Assembly (NCBI GenBank): GCA_002914805.1
Contig: JXTB01000389.1
Coordinates: 296,742-360,741, forward strand
Direction: 5' to 3'
DNA: 64,000 bases
Source: Parasponia andersonii
Taxonomy: Eukaryota; Streptophyta; Magnoliopsida; Rosales; Cannabaceae
The position numbers and the translations under genes were made by a program. Numbering within the stretch: the first letter of the stretch is position 1; each line of letters starts with the position of its first letter. The notes beneath the pieces were generated by a model that did not search any database, had not been told where the DNA came from, and saw nothing but the letters and a program-made list of their open reading frames with translations. Positions 20,761 to 31,982 of this stretch are shown piece by piece.

Positions 20761-20940
20761 AGCGAAAAAATGGGAGACAATGGTTCGGATTTTAGTAGAA
20801 ATGGCGAAAAAATTTGAGAAGAGGGAATCGGGTCGCAGAGTAGAGCGGAAATGGGTTTTGGTTTCGTTACTGAAGGAGAGAAGGGTTCGAGGCTGAGAAA
20901 GGGGGGGAATGTGTGGAATTGGACTTATTCAAGGTAATTT
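20761..20940 (-). promoter_or_regulatory. GC-richer leader region of the minus-strand pseudogene
   Basis: A compositional island with a pyrimidine-rich minus strand sits immediately upstream of the first minus-strand exon. It may hold its promoter or leader, or more of a captured exon. No TATA box was located. Confidence 0.3.
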
Positions 20941-21368
20941 CGGTATAACAAATTCCAATGGACTTTAGTTTTAGACAAATTGATATAATGTACGGGCTGT
21001 GGTCATGAACTAAGTTCTGGGCCTTAAAGTGGTCAGATATTTATCTTGGCCTTAAAAAAAACCCTACCAATATATTTTTCAAATTTGTTTTTATAAAAAT
21101 ACCGTACAATGTCTAATGTTCCCTAGAAGATTTGAGACTTTTGAAAGAGATTGAAGGGAGAGAAATTGTTAGCATTCTAGGAAACAATTTTTTTAATTTT
21201 TATTTTAGTTTCCTCTTTTTTTTGTTTATTTTGATTTTAAAATTTAAATTAAAGAAATTTATAATTGTGTGATTGCTAATATTTTTTTTCCTTAACAAAT
21301 CTTATCTTTTAATTAAGAAAATGGTGTTTTCTTAAAAAAAAAAAAAAAAGAATTTGGATTTTTTTAAG
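20941..21368. other. AT-rich flank, probable right end of the MULE relic
   Basis: No gene is seen. The segment 20,940-21,060 (ttaaggcc, ggtcagatattt) is compositionally unlike the poly-A/T DNA to its right and may include the transposon end. I could not pair it with a left end. Confidence 0.3.
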
Positions 21369-21854
21369 AAATTTTATTTTTTTCCCTTTCTTAATTTTTC
21401 TTTATATATTGTAGTAAGGATGATTATATTGTTATACCTTATATTTTGATTGTTTGTTTAGTTTATACCTTATGTTTTAGTCGTTATCAATACTGACCTT
21501 CAAATTTAAAATTTGTAACAAATTTATACCTTATTTCTATATCAAAGACCAATTTTAACCATTATGTTCATCATGAGACCCTCAAAAGTTTAAATATATA
21601 TATATATATATAAATTTTATTTTTTTCCCTTTCTTAATTTTTCTTTATATATTGTAGTAAGGATGATTATATTGTTATACCTTATATTTTGATTGTTTGT
21701 TTAGTTTATACCTTATGTTTTAGTCGTTATCAATACTGACCTTCAAATTTAAAATTTGTAACAAATTTATACCTTATTTCTATATCAAAGACCAATTTTA
21801 ACCATTATGTTCATCATGAGACCCTCAAAAGTTTAAATATATATATATATATAT
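21369..21854. repeat. 243-bp tandem duplication, apparently identical copies
   Basis: Copies at 21,369-21,611 and 21,612-21,854 agree base for base as far as I read, apart from the length of the (TA)n run that ends each. Both copies carry the left arm of an inverted repeat whose partner lies at about 22,052-22,195. Identity implies a recent event or an assembly artefact. Confidence 0.92.
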
Positions 21855-22215
21855 ATATTTAAAGAAGACAAATTTAAAACTTTTATAACATTGATAACGT
21901 TTTCTATAAAAAAATATCTAATTGTTTTAGGTTTTTTGATTTTTTTAAACTATTTTTTTGATATTTGGTCTTGTAGTTATTAATTTTAATTAGTTTTAAA
22001 CTTAAATTAAGTATTAAAATATTTTTTCTTAAAGTTTAAAAAGGTATTAAGGTAAATGCAATGGTCAAAATTAGTATTTGACCTAAAGAAGATATAAATT
22101 TGTTACAAGTTTCAAATTTAGAGTTCAATATTGATATTAACTAAAATACAATATATAAATGAAACAAACAATTAAAATGTAAGATATAAAATGAAATTTA
22201 CCCATGGTAATAAGA
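21369..22215. mobile_element. Fold-back (MITE-like) element with arms of about 145 bp
   Basis: The sequence at about 21,664-21,812 (and its tandem copy) is matched in inverted orientation by 22,052-22,195. Both arms show the words ttatatcttayattttrattgtttgttt and ttgtaacaaatttata when read inwards. The arms are diverged but unmistakable. The loop is AT-rich without coding potential. No target duplication was found. Confidence 0.7.
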
Positions 22216-22390
22216 TTAAAGTATTTGGTAACATAAATAAACTAACTTCAATCCATATTCTATGTTTAATTTGGGGTAAATTGGTCATTTTATGTTCAAA
22301 AAATACACGTTTGCATAAATTTTTAATGTAAAAGTATAATTTTATAAACATCAAAACATAAGGTTAAAAATGTATAAAAGTCATAACTAA

Positions 22391-24143
22391 GAGCTGGTTT
22401 GGTATCATTTATTTAAACATTTTTTATTTTTTGATAAAAAAAGTATAAATAATTTTCAAAAGTATGCTTGATAAAAAACTACTTTTATTTTTTGTCTCTT
22501 TTTTTTAATTTGAAAATAGAATTTCTAAAATTTTGAAAACACAAATGTCATACTTTCAAAATTTTTTAAATAATTTTTTTAGAAAGAATAGTATCAAAAT
22601 TCAAATATATTTAGACTCAAATCACCATTTTCTAATCATTTTCTCTCTCATCACTGTATATCATGTCACTATCTCTCTAGTCTTTTGTAAAAGTGGCAAT
22701 TGTCTAAATATTTCAGAAAGCTATATTTCTCAAAAAAAATTAAAATTGGTATTTTTCGTAATAATTTTAAAAAATGGTAGAAGAATTTCGAACACTTCCC
22801 AATTAATTAGAAAAATATCACCTTTTAAAATTATTATTTTTTTAAAAAATATAACTTTTAAAATTTATTTAGATAAATACCACTTTTCTCTCTTCTTATT
22901 CTCTCTTCTCTTTTTCCCATATTGCTCACCCTTTTTATTTTTACTTTTAAAATTTAAATGTACTAGTTGCCAAAAATAACTATTTTTTTATTTTTAAAAA
23001 TAAAGAATACGTCTATAGCAGGGTCTCGCTTTTAGACCCACCATAAAGATGGTCGTTTGAATGAAATAAACCATATTTCACAGATCAAGTTACAAAAATG
23101 TTAGTTACACGGGAATAAAACTCAAAAACAAATCCTACCTTCTTTCCTTTCTCCCTCTGGTACCTAGTTCCTGGTAATTGCAAAATTCAGGACAATTACC
23201 TTCACCAAGAACTACCAATATCTCTTTTTTTTTTACGAGCTCTCATTATCTTTACCTTAAAATAAACCATGCATCTTATCTTTATCTAAAATAGAAAAAG
23301 AATAAAGAAAAGAATTTATCTAAACTTAGATTAATATTTGAGATTTGATCAATCCTCATAATTCAGCCATAAAAATTTATTGTCAGTCGCTCTTTCCTAC
23401 CAAAATATTTCTTTTGAGGTAACTTAAAATGTATTTGCCTTGAATCAGTGGATTGGTTTGCTTGAATTTATTTTTGTCTTCTCCAACTTTCCCCTTTGTA
23501 ATCGACCTTAATTTTCTATTATACTAAAAAGTTTCCAAATTAACCAAGCTTTAGGAGCTAATCTAATATGACCTTAATCTCAACAAACTTAATGGTAGAC
23601 AGAGAAATGAGGAACCTCAATTTGATGACTATAGCAACACTCAATCTTCTATATTTGCAGATCAAATGATTCTTACTTTTATTCTTAGTAGTAAATCTTT
23701 ATAGTCAAAATTTAATTTTTCCAAGTTGAAAAGAAAAGAAAAAGTAAAAGTTATTAATCATAGTTGAAGATAAAATTGTGTTGTGGAAGGAAGAAGTTTA
23801 AGACCATTGAGCTAAGAAAGAGAGAATGATGAGTTGCAAATGAAAATTTGAAAAAGTAGTGAGTTTTTCTTTTCGAGACTTTATCCCATGTATAGCGATA
23901 TATAAAAATTACTATGTACTCACTATTTTAATCACTTTTTATTCTGATTTTAGGGTCCATAAAATATCCCTACATAGGGCTAAATTAGATAGCCCCACTA
24001 TAGACATGCCCAAAAATAAAAAAAGCAAAAATATTAGTTACTAAACACATTTTTGCTTTTGAAAATAAAAAAATAAAATAAGAAAAACTATTTTTGGTTT
24101 TGTGTTTATAAAACAAAAAACAAAAGTATTATCAAACAGCGCC
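22391..24143. mobile_element. Harbinger/PIF-like non-autonomous element, TSD TAA
   Basis: The left end is GAGCTGGTTTGGTATC; the right end read inwards is GGCGCTGTTTGATAAT. Both are flanked by TAA (22,388-22,390 and 24,144-24,146). A three-base TAA/TTA duplication with G-rich TIRs containing CTGTTTG is characteristic of PIF/Harbinger MITEs. No transposase is present. About 1 kb of its length is a nested Mutator-like MITE. Confidence 0.7.
23005..24011. mobile_element. Mutator-like MITE nested in the Harbinger-like element
   Basis: The left end gaatacgtctatag and the right end read inwards gggcatgtctatag differ only by transitions. Both are followed by a ggg-ct / taga-or-taaattta-like block that remains complementary for about 30 bp. 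Flanks are aaaaataaa on both sides (22,996-23,004 and 24,012-24,020), a 9-bp duplication as expected for Mutator-type elements, although of low complexity. The inside shows no coding frame I trust. Confidence 0.65.
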
Positions 24144-24146
24144 TAA

Positions 24147-26185
24147 GTTTTTCTTTTTAAGTTTACTCTTTATTAAATTCATCTAATTTCTTATTCGCTT
24201 TTCACCGAACATCACAACTACAAATTAATACGTTAGAACAGCTGTCTTTTTGATTTTCTCTTCTCAATTCCCTAGTAACGATCTTTCATAACTACTCTGT
24301 CACTTCCTCTGGTGGCATACAAACGTAGTATTCATCAGTCAAATACTTCAGAAAATATTGTGAAACATAAAATCAATAACTTCAGAATGAGAATTCAACT
24401 GTTGTGAATGATAGTCCAAACTAAAATAATTAGTTTGAAAGTTGGGTGCATTAATATTCCATCATAGTCATTTTCACGCTATATGCTAAATTTGCTTCGA
24501 TACTTTTGTTTCTATTGTGTGAAAACTCATTAAAAATTCATAGTAATGCTAGAAATGCAATGATTCTTGCTTAATGTCCAAGCCAAGTATGTCCACCATT
24601 TCATGTGTATTGGTGTTATTGGATTGCTTTTGAATCCTTTAATTCCATGCAAGAGCCCGTTATACTCTCTCCAAGATTGAAATTTTCACTATAAGGGAAA
24701 TTATTGACATTAGCTCAGAAGGAAAAGTACCTGTTGTGTTTTGTTATTAATAGTTGTGTTTTATTATTTCTTTAAACTTCTTCTCGGTAGGCTTTAAAAT
24801 GTAAAAGTAAAAATAGTTTTGTTCCCAAACAAAATGATAATTGGCCAATAATGTCCATTTACAACACTGTTCTACTTCCTTTTGCATTAATTTGGCATGT
24901 GTCAAAAATGCAATGTGTAAAATTGTATATCTTTCACCTAAAAGTTTTGTGGTCTATAAACAAATCTATAACCATTTTAGGAAATAGATTAAAATAGATA
25001 ATTGTACTAGTTTTTTCTTAAAAAGATGTGGGGACATGGATATATATCCTGTGACCACAAGTTAATAATACTTATCATATCACGCTTATAATTCCCTTTA
25101 AAAAAACAAAACAAAAGAGTGAAAAAGAAAAGGTGAAGAAAAAATAATAATAAAGAAATTAAATGGAATCATAACGGTTTCGAATTTCAGCAGCTGGAAT
25201 TAGTTAGTAGATAACGTACCTTGAAGGTTCTTTTTTGACAAGGGTTTCTATAAACTTTTTTTTTAGGTTCATTTGATTCTTTTGCTGATAGAATTTTTTT
25301 TTGCGAAAGTTAACTTTTAGTACCATTCTTAAGATGAATGTTTATACTTAGATAGGTGTGGAAATGATACCAATATATAGACATCTGAACAACAGTGATT
25401 GTGAAAGTATGAATGAACAAGCAGAATATATATATATTGCAATATCAAGTCTATCCTATAATATGATTTTTATTTTTCATGTGTTTTAAACCTATAGTTA
25501 TGATAAGTGAAACGGTTATGCACTAACAAAATTTTGTAAATACGATTGCAGTGGAATACACACATAAAAGCCAAGTTGGACTACGTACCTAATGAGAAAT
25601 AAATTTTCATGCATTTATATTATATGTGATTGTTATAGTAATGTGATTAATTTGTATCTATTATTGAGTTAAGTGAATTATTCTAGTAATTATTGTTGTT
25701 TAAATCTTAGTCTAGTTGTTTTTAGAGTCCAAATAATTTGATAACAAACTTATATATATATGCCTAAGTTTTAATAAAGCACACATCATCTATATAATTA
25801 AGTATGTCTATTGCTATTATTATTATTAGTAGTGTCGTTATTATTATTATAATAATAAAATAAGTGTGTCATGCTTGAAGTTTTGATTCCACAATTTTGT
25901 TTTTTTATGTATGTATTAATATATAAATTTTATTTTATTATGTTACTTGTTTATAGATTTGGTTAGTATTTACTTATTATTACAAAATAAATAAATAAAA
26001 TTCTAATTTAGTCAAAAAAGGAGAAAAGAGAAGTTTCCCACAACTTGATGAAACTTAGTAATAGGTTAATACGTTAGTTTAAAAAAAAAAAAAAAAAGAA
26101 GAAGAAGAAGGAAGTGATATGATTAAAAAAAAATTTTGATTGATTTTTTAAAAAAAAAAAAGAAAAAAGAAAAGAACCTTAAGCC
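24147..26185. other. Intergenic, nothing recognised
   Basis: AT-rich sequence without supported gene or RNA. Minor poly-A, (TA)n and TTA/ATA runs occur (e.g. 25,818-25,860; 26,080-26,100). Confidence 0.4.
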
Positions 26186-28300
26186 GAAAACCTTATATAT
26201 TAATATATATATATATATATATCTTTCTCATAAGAATACAATTAAGCCTCCTCATAAATTTTTCTACCTATCTTTCTCTCATAGTTGTTAAGAGTATTTG
26301 TGATTTTCAAGAGTTTTTGCTTAGTTTTCTTCAATTTTCAAGAAGAAGGTAAATATTAAAAAACACTCTTTCCTTTGAGTTTATTATTTTTTTTTTTTTT
26401 TTTTTTTGCTATTGTTAGATCAAAATTCAATCTATGATATCTAGGGTTAGAATTTTTTTATTACCTGAAATTTTAACAACTTGTTTATTTATATGTTAGA
26501 TTATATTCTTGAAATTTTTATGATCATAGGGGTTTATTTGTATTCGTTATTAAATTTTTTATTTATATTGTCCTTAACATCAGTGAATCTGATAGACTTA
26601 ATATTCCTGTTTATTAACGTTCAAAAACTATGCTATTAATATCTTTTCGACTTGAAATTTTTACTAGACGTTTATCAATGTGTGATTAGATTCTCTAAAT
26701 ATTTTCACAATATTTGAAAATTTTTACAATTAAATATGATTTTCGAAATCTTTATTGTTTTGCTGATTTTGGTGCTAATATGAATCCTGATATAGAATTT
26801 CATGAATTTAAAATGCTATCTAATGGTCTATTTTGGAGTCTATAATTTTTACACATGTTTTATATTGTATTAAAAATACTTCTATAAAGTTTTAAATTAT
26901 TTTGATTTAAGAAAAAAATCTATAAAATTCTATGATTGTATACTAGTTTTCAGTTTAACAGTTTTACTGGGTTACAATATTTGGATTCAAAATTATGAAA
27001 AATATATTAAATATTTTTTATAAATTCCAATAATTTTTTTAAATCATTGTTTATATGTCTTAATGATTTATACAAATTTTTGGGATAAACCAAATTATAT
27101 TGTTGAATCTAAAATTATTTAAGTATGCCAAGGTTGCTGAATGTTTACATATTTGGTTTTGTTATGAAAATTATTATGTTATTTTATGTTATGGATATTT
27201 TTCAAACATATAAAATATTTTTTTTAAGAGCAATGATTGCATGTGTTAATATTTTTTATAATGAATATTGCTTTTTCTTTTTTAGCATAAATAATAAAAA
27301 ATAAAGGATAAAGAAGAGGCACGTGGTTTCAACAAGGTTGGTTGTGTGATATTTCACTACAAAGTTTTTCTAAGGACTTCATGTAAGTAAATCTAACCTT
27401 ATGTATTTATATGTAAATTTACATACTATTATGTGATGTTATTATGATCATTATGATATGTTGTTATATGCTATGCTATATTAGTTTGCATATTAATTAT
27501 GACATGAGTATGCACACGTATTGCATAAATTGCACAAGAGATTATGATTTTTAAAGAATGATTTTTCTAAAACACTATGCAACCAGATTTTGTTCAAAGA
27601 AGAATGTTTTTATTTAAGTGTGTGTCAAGTTCTTGAAATGAGTATGTGCACCTGACTGAAAGACCTACAGTCACCATGTTAAGAATAAATGTCTAAATTG
27701 CGATGCTAGCCATTGTGGTATGATAGCTATATAGGATCCGAATAGCTATAAGGTCATATGCTTGTCATGACACTATGTTTATGGCTCATCACTTCTGATA
27801 GACTTGACAGTACACTATGTTGAGCTCAAATACGAAAGTTTTATGATAGTAACGTTTATGATTAAGATGTTTTTCAAAGAAGGGGTTTCATAGTTATGAT
27901 TCTTAAAATACATTATTCATAAAACATGACATTCACTGCATACATGAGATTTACTTACTCGGCACAAGCTCATCCCATTCTTTTAAAATTTTCAAATGAG
28001 TAATAGATCTTTGGAGGTTGGCTGGTGGCAGCGGTGGAATCTCTAAATGGCGTTAAAGTTTTATTTTCTTGTATTTGGCTTTTGGATTAAAAATTAAATA
28101 TTTTTATTTCATAGGTTATTTTTAGTATTAATTTTTTGTTTCCGATATTTTTAATAAGAGATTTTTTCGTTTAGTTTAAATATTTCTTTTTATTTAAAAA
28201 AAATTATTACTGGATCTTTTTTCCATTTTATTTTAGAAGAATACAAAAAAAATTAAACATTTTTTAGCTTAGGTGCATATTTAAATTAAGGGATGTGACA
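26186..28300 (+). mobile_element. Probable gypsy (Tekay-like) LTR, plus strand, R-U5 part
   Basis: A TATA-like tatatatta/(TA)n lies near 26,193-26,222. It is followed by a leader with aagaagaaggtaaat (donor-like) near 26,340 and a long AT-rich tract. A ttacttactcggcacaagctcat block and a ggtggcagcggtggaat block lie near 27,950-28,040. The block ends ttaagggatgtgaca at 28,300, a typical long-LTR 3' terminus. There is no primer site after the end, so this is a solo or truncated LTR. The U3 start was not located. Confidence 0.45.
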
Positions 28301-28769
28301 TATATATTATATCTTTAGAGAAATATGAGGTAAATAATATTGAAATATGGAAAGCTTCAGTAGTTTTTCTAGCACTAATTTGTATGAAATAACTTTTTTA
28401 ACCATAAAATTAATGAACAGTTAACGGAAAAGTATACATAACCTCAAATAATTTTAACAGTTTAAGAACCGAAATAAAACTTTTCTAATAGTATAAAAAC
28501 CAATTGAAAAACTAATTAGGTAATCTATCCAAAAGGAAAACTACAAGCTTAATTAGTATAAGTTCAGATTGAAATGTGATAGCTAATACCAAAAGCATTT
28601 AACCGATGATTAACGGAAAAATGTATCTAAGGATAACGTGGAACAATTTTAACATTCTAGGAACCAAAATGACAATATCTAACATTTAGAACTAATCTAA
28701 GATTTTTGTAATAGTTTAGGGACCACTTGGGTAATTTATCCAAAAGAAAAACTACAATGTAAGGCTAGA

Positions 28770-29335
28770 AATTTTTTATAACACGATACGACAATAAGCT
28801 TGCAAACAACACGAAATAAACGGATTTTGGTAACTCATTTAATTTTCGTGTCAATTTTAGATTGATATATATAACACATATAATAAATGTATCGCTTTTA
28901 GGTCAACCCGCTTAACTCGAAAATGACCCGCGTAACCTATTCAATTAAACAGATTATTTTTGTGTCATGTCAATATGACACTAATACTACACATTTATTT
29001 ATATGTTAATATTTTAAATGTGATTTTGATTAATCTAAATATATTTATATGTATAAGATAGAATTAATCAATGTATAATCATATTAAATTTGAGTAATTA
29101 TATCAATTTTGAATAATTATGTCAAAACAAGTCAAAATATGATACTTGACATATTTATTAAACGGAATTACATGTGTCATGTCATTTTATATGTATATTA
29201 TTCGTATTATATTTGAGTTTAAGTTTTTGACATATTTATTAGTCATGCTGTATTTTTGTGCTGTTATCGTATTATATTATAATCGTATCAACTTGAACAT
29301 GACATAATAATATGAATTGTCAACCTTATGACAAG
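28770..29335. repeat. CACGA/GACA-rich degenerate repeat block
   Basis: Words such as acacgatacgac, aacacgaaat, tgacccgc, cccgcttaac and gtgtcatgtcaatatgaca recur. The vocabulary resembles the block that flanks the copia element (31,880-31,982 and 46,812-47,400). It probably belongs to a dispersed non-coding transposon family that I cannot name. Confidence 0.45.
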
Positions 29336-29960
29336 GTTAATAAAGTAGATTCTCGTTAAAATGTGATGGGCCCATTTAATTTGAATGTTATCGTGATATC
29401 CTAAAATTACGTATGACACCCAACTCCTCACCTAGTTAAAAGAGCTAATAAGAAATTAATTGCATATTATTTTATATTGTGCCCCATGTGAATATGATTT
29501 TTAGTACCTATCTTATCAATTTATTTTAATTATTAATCTTTGCTTACTAAATAATTTCATAGTGAAATGCTCCGAAAATGCTCTTTGGTACAAGTATAAC
29601 GTGTTTTTAGTTGATCGGTTATAATTATAGGCATGATTCTAATTGTTGATACCCTTATTTCTAAATTAATTTTGATATGCAAACATAAAATAAAGTGTAT
29701 TGAGTGCATTTCTAGTACCTTGCAAATCGTGTAACTTATCAAACTTTGGTCTGATGCTTATCTGTATTATTATTATTATTATTAATTCATTTTTATGATT
29801 TATTATATTATTTTCTTTATAACGAAAAGTAAATGAGTTAGAATTGTGTAGAAACCGATTTGGTGATGTCGGCAAGACCTTGGAGCATTAACCGTACTAT
29901 TTATTATGGTCTTGTACACTCATGAACGAAACAAAAAGAATTGCTCCCTTTCCATGTTTA
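29336..29960. other. Intergenic, nothing recognised
   Basis: AT-rich with a short ATT run (29,766-29,783). No supported gene. Confidence 0.4.
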
Positions 29961-30633
29961 TTCTCTCAGCTCCATCTTTTCAACCTTGTATAAAAGTCAT
30001 CTATATACTTATTGTTAGTCAAGAATAAGTATGATAAAGGACATACCATCTTGCACTTTTTCTTTAATCTTGAAGGTAATTCTTATACTGTCTATTGTAG
30101 TAGTTATTAATTAGAATACTTATAAACACTTTAACGCTTATTTATTAAGTAGTTTAGGATTTACGTTTTTTTTTACGGCCATATGTATTTATATATATTG
30201 TCTTTATTCTTGCTATAGATATAAGGTATATATAAAATTTCTTTTGTGATTGAGATTTCTTAATTAGTTGCTTTGCTCAGTGGCTGTTTAGTCATAAAGA
30301 AATCAGTTTTAAATCAAATCTAATGATATTTAAAAAAAAAAAGAAGATATCTTTGATCATGCTAATTTGACCGTTTCTATTTTATCGGTTTCCAAGTACA
30401 CTATTATTGCACATTCATTGATTGTTAGTGATAAATTTGAGGTTTATTATTTAAAAAAATAAATGTTTTGGTTGCTGGAATACTTGGAATAAAATGAGGT
30501 TTAGGTTTCCTTTGTCTTCTTTGTATTGTACTGTGGTGTAAGCATGGGATATTCTTGGTTTAATATTTTCGGATTCATAAATTTGATTAGAGTAATATGT
30601 TGATGTCCTTAAGCTAGAAGAAATGATGTCTAA

Positions 30634-30680
<47 letters not shown>
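30634..30680. repeat. (AAT)n microsatellite
   Basis: About fifteen uninterrupted AAT/ATA triplets. A second short run lies at 30,785-30,800. Confidence 0.95.
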
Positions 30681-30682
<2 letters not shown>

Positions 30683-31075
30683 TAATATAACAAAATAAAA
30701 TAAAATATTTCTTTTAGTCCAAGTTTGAAATGTAAATTTATCTATCATTATGTGCTTAATGATTGTAGAAATCTATCCTCTAAATAATAATAATAATAAT
30801 AGGCGCACATCAATTGTATCAAGAGCGAAGAGTATTTCACATAAAAAGAAAACCCAAAGAAGCTCAAGATCGAGGTAAGTAACGTCACATCTGCAATATA
30901 AGAAATTCTTTGTTTTTGTAAATTTGTAGAATTTGTGGATATAGAATCTGTGGATATGTATACATACGTATTTGCCATTCAGTTTTGCATCGAACATGAA
31001 CACGTGGTGTATTTATATTACCTGACGAGTATTGGTGAATAGGGTGTGGCGGGCTAGCGCCCAAATATGTGATAT

Positions 31076-31135
31076 GGTTCCTTCGGGAACACTCTGGTCC
31101 TTTCGGGGACACTATGGTTCCTTCAGGAACACTCT
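31076..31135. repeat. Three tandem 20-bp palindromic units
   Basis: The units are ggttccttcgggaacactct, ggtcctttcggggacactat and ggttccttcaggaacactct. Each contains an inverted repeat around a TTCG/TTCA centre (GTTCC-TTC-GGGAAC), so the transcript could form three consecutive tetraloop-like hairpins. They lie in the U3/R portion of an LTR-like block. Confidence 0.9.
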
Positions 31136-31660
31136 GATGGTGGTATGGGGTGGATCTCTGCTGTACACAGAGTGGATTTTTGGGGCTCGAGACCTCCATA
31201 TAGCTCATGATATGTTATACGTTCTCTGAGTGGCTCAGTATGCAATTGACGGTCTTGTCAGGCAATGCAATATACACAGGGATCCCAATCATATAAATAT
31301 TTATTCTCTGTCATGTGCACTCTGCATCTGCATATGTTACTTACTGAGTTTTATACTCATTAATATTCTTATATTGCAGAAGGTACGGATAATGTGTGAG
31401 TTAGAGGAGGAGCGCCGACTTTCTGACCGCGGCTTGTGTGTGTACATTATGTAAATTTCATGAGAGGCCCACTTTAAGAGGGTGTATATATGTATATATT
31501 GCAGTATGTATAAATATGAGTGGAATTTCCTTTTTCTCCCACAAAGTTTAAAAAATTTTAATTTTCCCCGATTTTATCAGTTCTAAGTAAGTAACGTCTC
31601 CCGATTTCACTAAATATTTATAGAAATACACTTACGTACGTGTGTGGAATTGGGGGATGT

Positions 31661-31982
31661 TATAGTTATTTTGTGAATTTCTCCCAAATTATTCAAATGT
31701 AAGTAAAGAAAAACTATAAAATTATAGTAAACTTTTTAAATTTGGAGTTGAGCTTGGTTAAGGAAAAAAGAAAAATAATAAAAGAGAAAACAAATGAATA
31801 TTAAAGACTATAAAATAAGAAATGTAATTGAACTAATAATTAAAATTCATGTGCAACTTATTAACATGCCATGCAAATAAGTAGTGGTATCAAAATAGGC
31901 TGACACAGGTACGATACAATTGTAAGGCAGCACAACACGATTAGCAAAGATACTTGGTCAGCATAGACACGATACACGACAC
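31661..31982. other. Left flank of the copia element; CACGA-rich block begins
   Basis: AT-rich until about 31,880. After that cacaggtacgata, cacaacacgatt and gacacgatacacgacac words form the left part of the repeat block that the copia element split. Confidence 0.5.

Larger units (their letters stand above)
8570..20940. mobile_element. MULE-type DNA transposon relic with convergent transposase and Ulp1-like genes
   Basis: The block carries a plus-strand MULE (MuDR) transposase pseudogene at the left and a minus-strand pseudogene with DUF1985-like and Ulp1-peptidase-like (C48) exons at the right. They converge near 13 kb. Plant Mutator-like elements that carry Ulp1-like protease genes next to their transposase are an established group (Kaonashi / KI-MULEs), and this layout fits them. 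I could not identify terminal inverted repeats or a 9-bp duplication with confidence, so the outer boundaries are approximate. Both genes are full of stops and the transposase lacks its catalytic domain, so the element is dead. Confidence 0.6.
29961..31660 (+). mobile_element. Probable gypsy LTR, plus strand
   Basis: ttgtataaaagtcatc (about 29,985) looks like a TATA box and is followed by a leader with a donor-like cttgaag|gtaatt near 30,075. Further on come a gttacttactgagttttatactcat block (31,338-31,362), gaaggtacggataatg and a terminal ggaattgggggatgttata at about 31,655. The order mirrors the LTR-like blocks ending at 7473 and 28,300. Boundaries are approximate. Confidence 0.4.

Noticed and set aside
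8400..21070. Terminal inverted repeats and 9-bp duplication for the MULE
   Set aside because: Poly-A-containing ends near 8409 and 21,055 looked tempting, but neither repeat nor duplication matched well enough to claim.
22533..22979. 148-codon plus-strand frame
   Set aside because: Lies inside a non-autonomous DNA element; hydrophobic low-complexity translation typical of T-rich DNA, not a recognisable protein.
25400..28305. TATAT duplication flanking the LTR-like block
   Set aside because: TATAT occurs on both sides, but the left side is a (TA)n tract, so the match is meaningless.
30748..31229. Overlapping short frames on both strands around 31 kb
   Set aside because: They cover the hairpin repeats and an LTR-like block. 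Composition is odd and there is no known domain.
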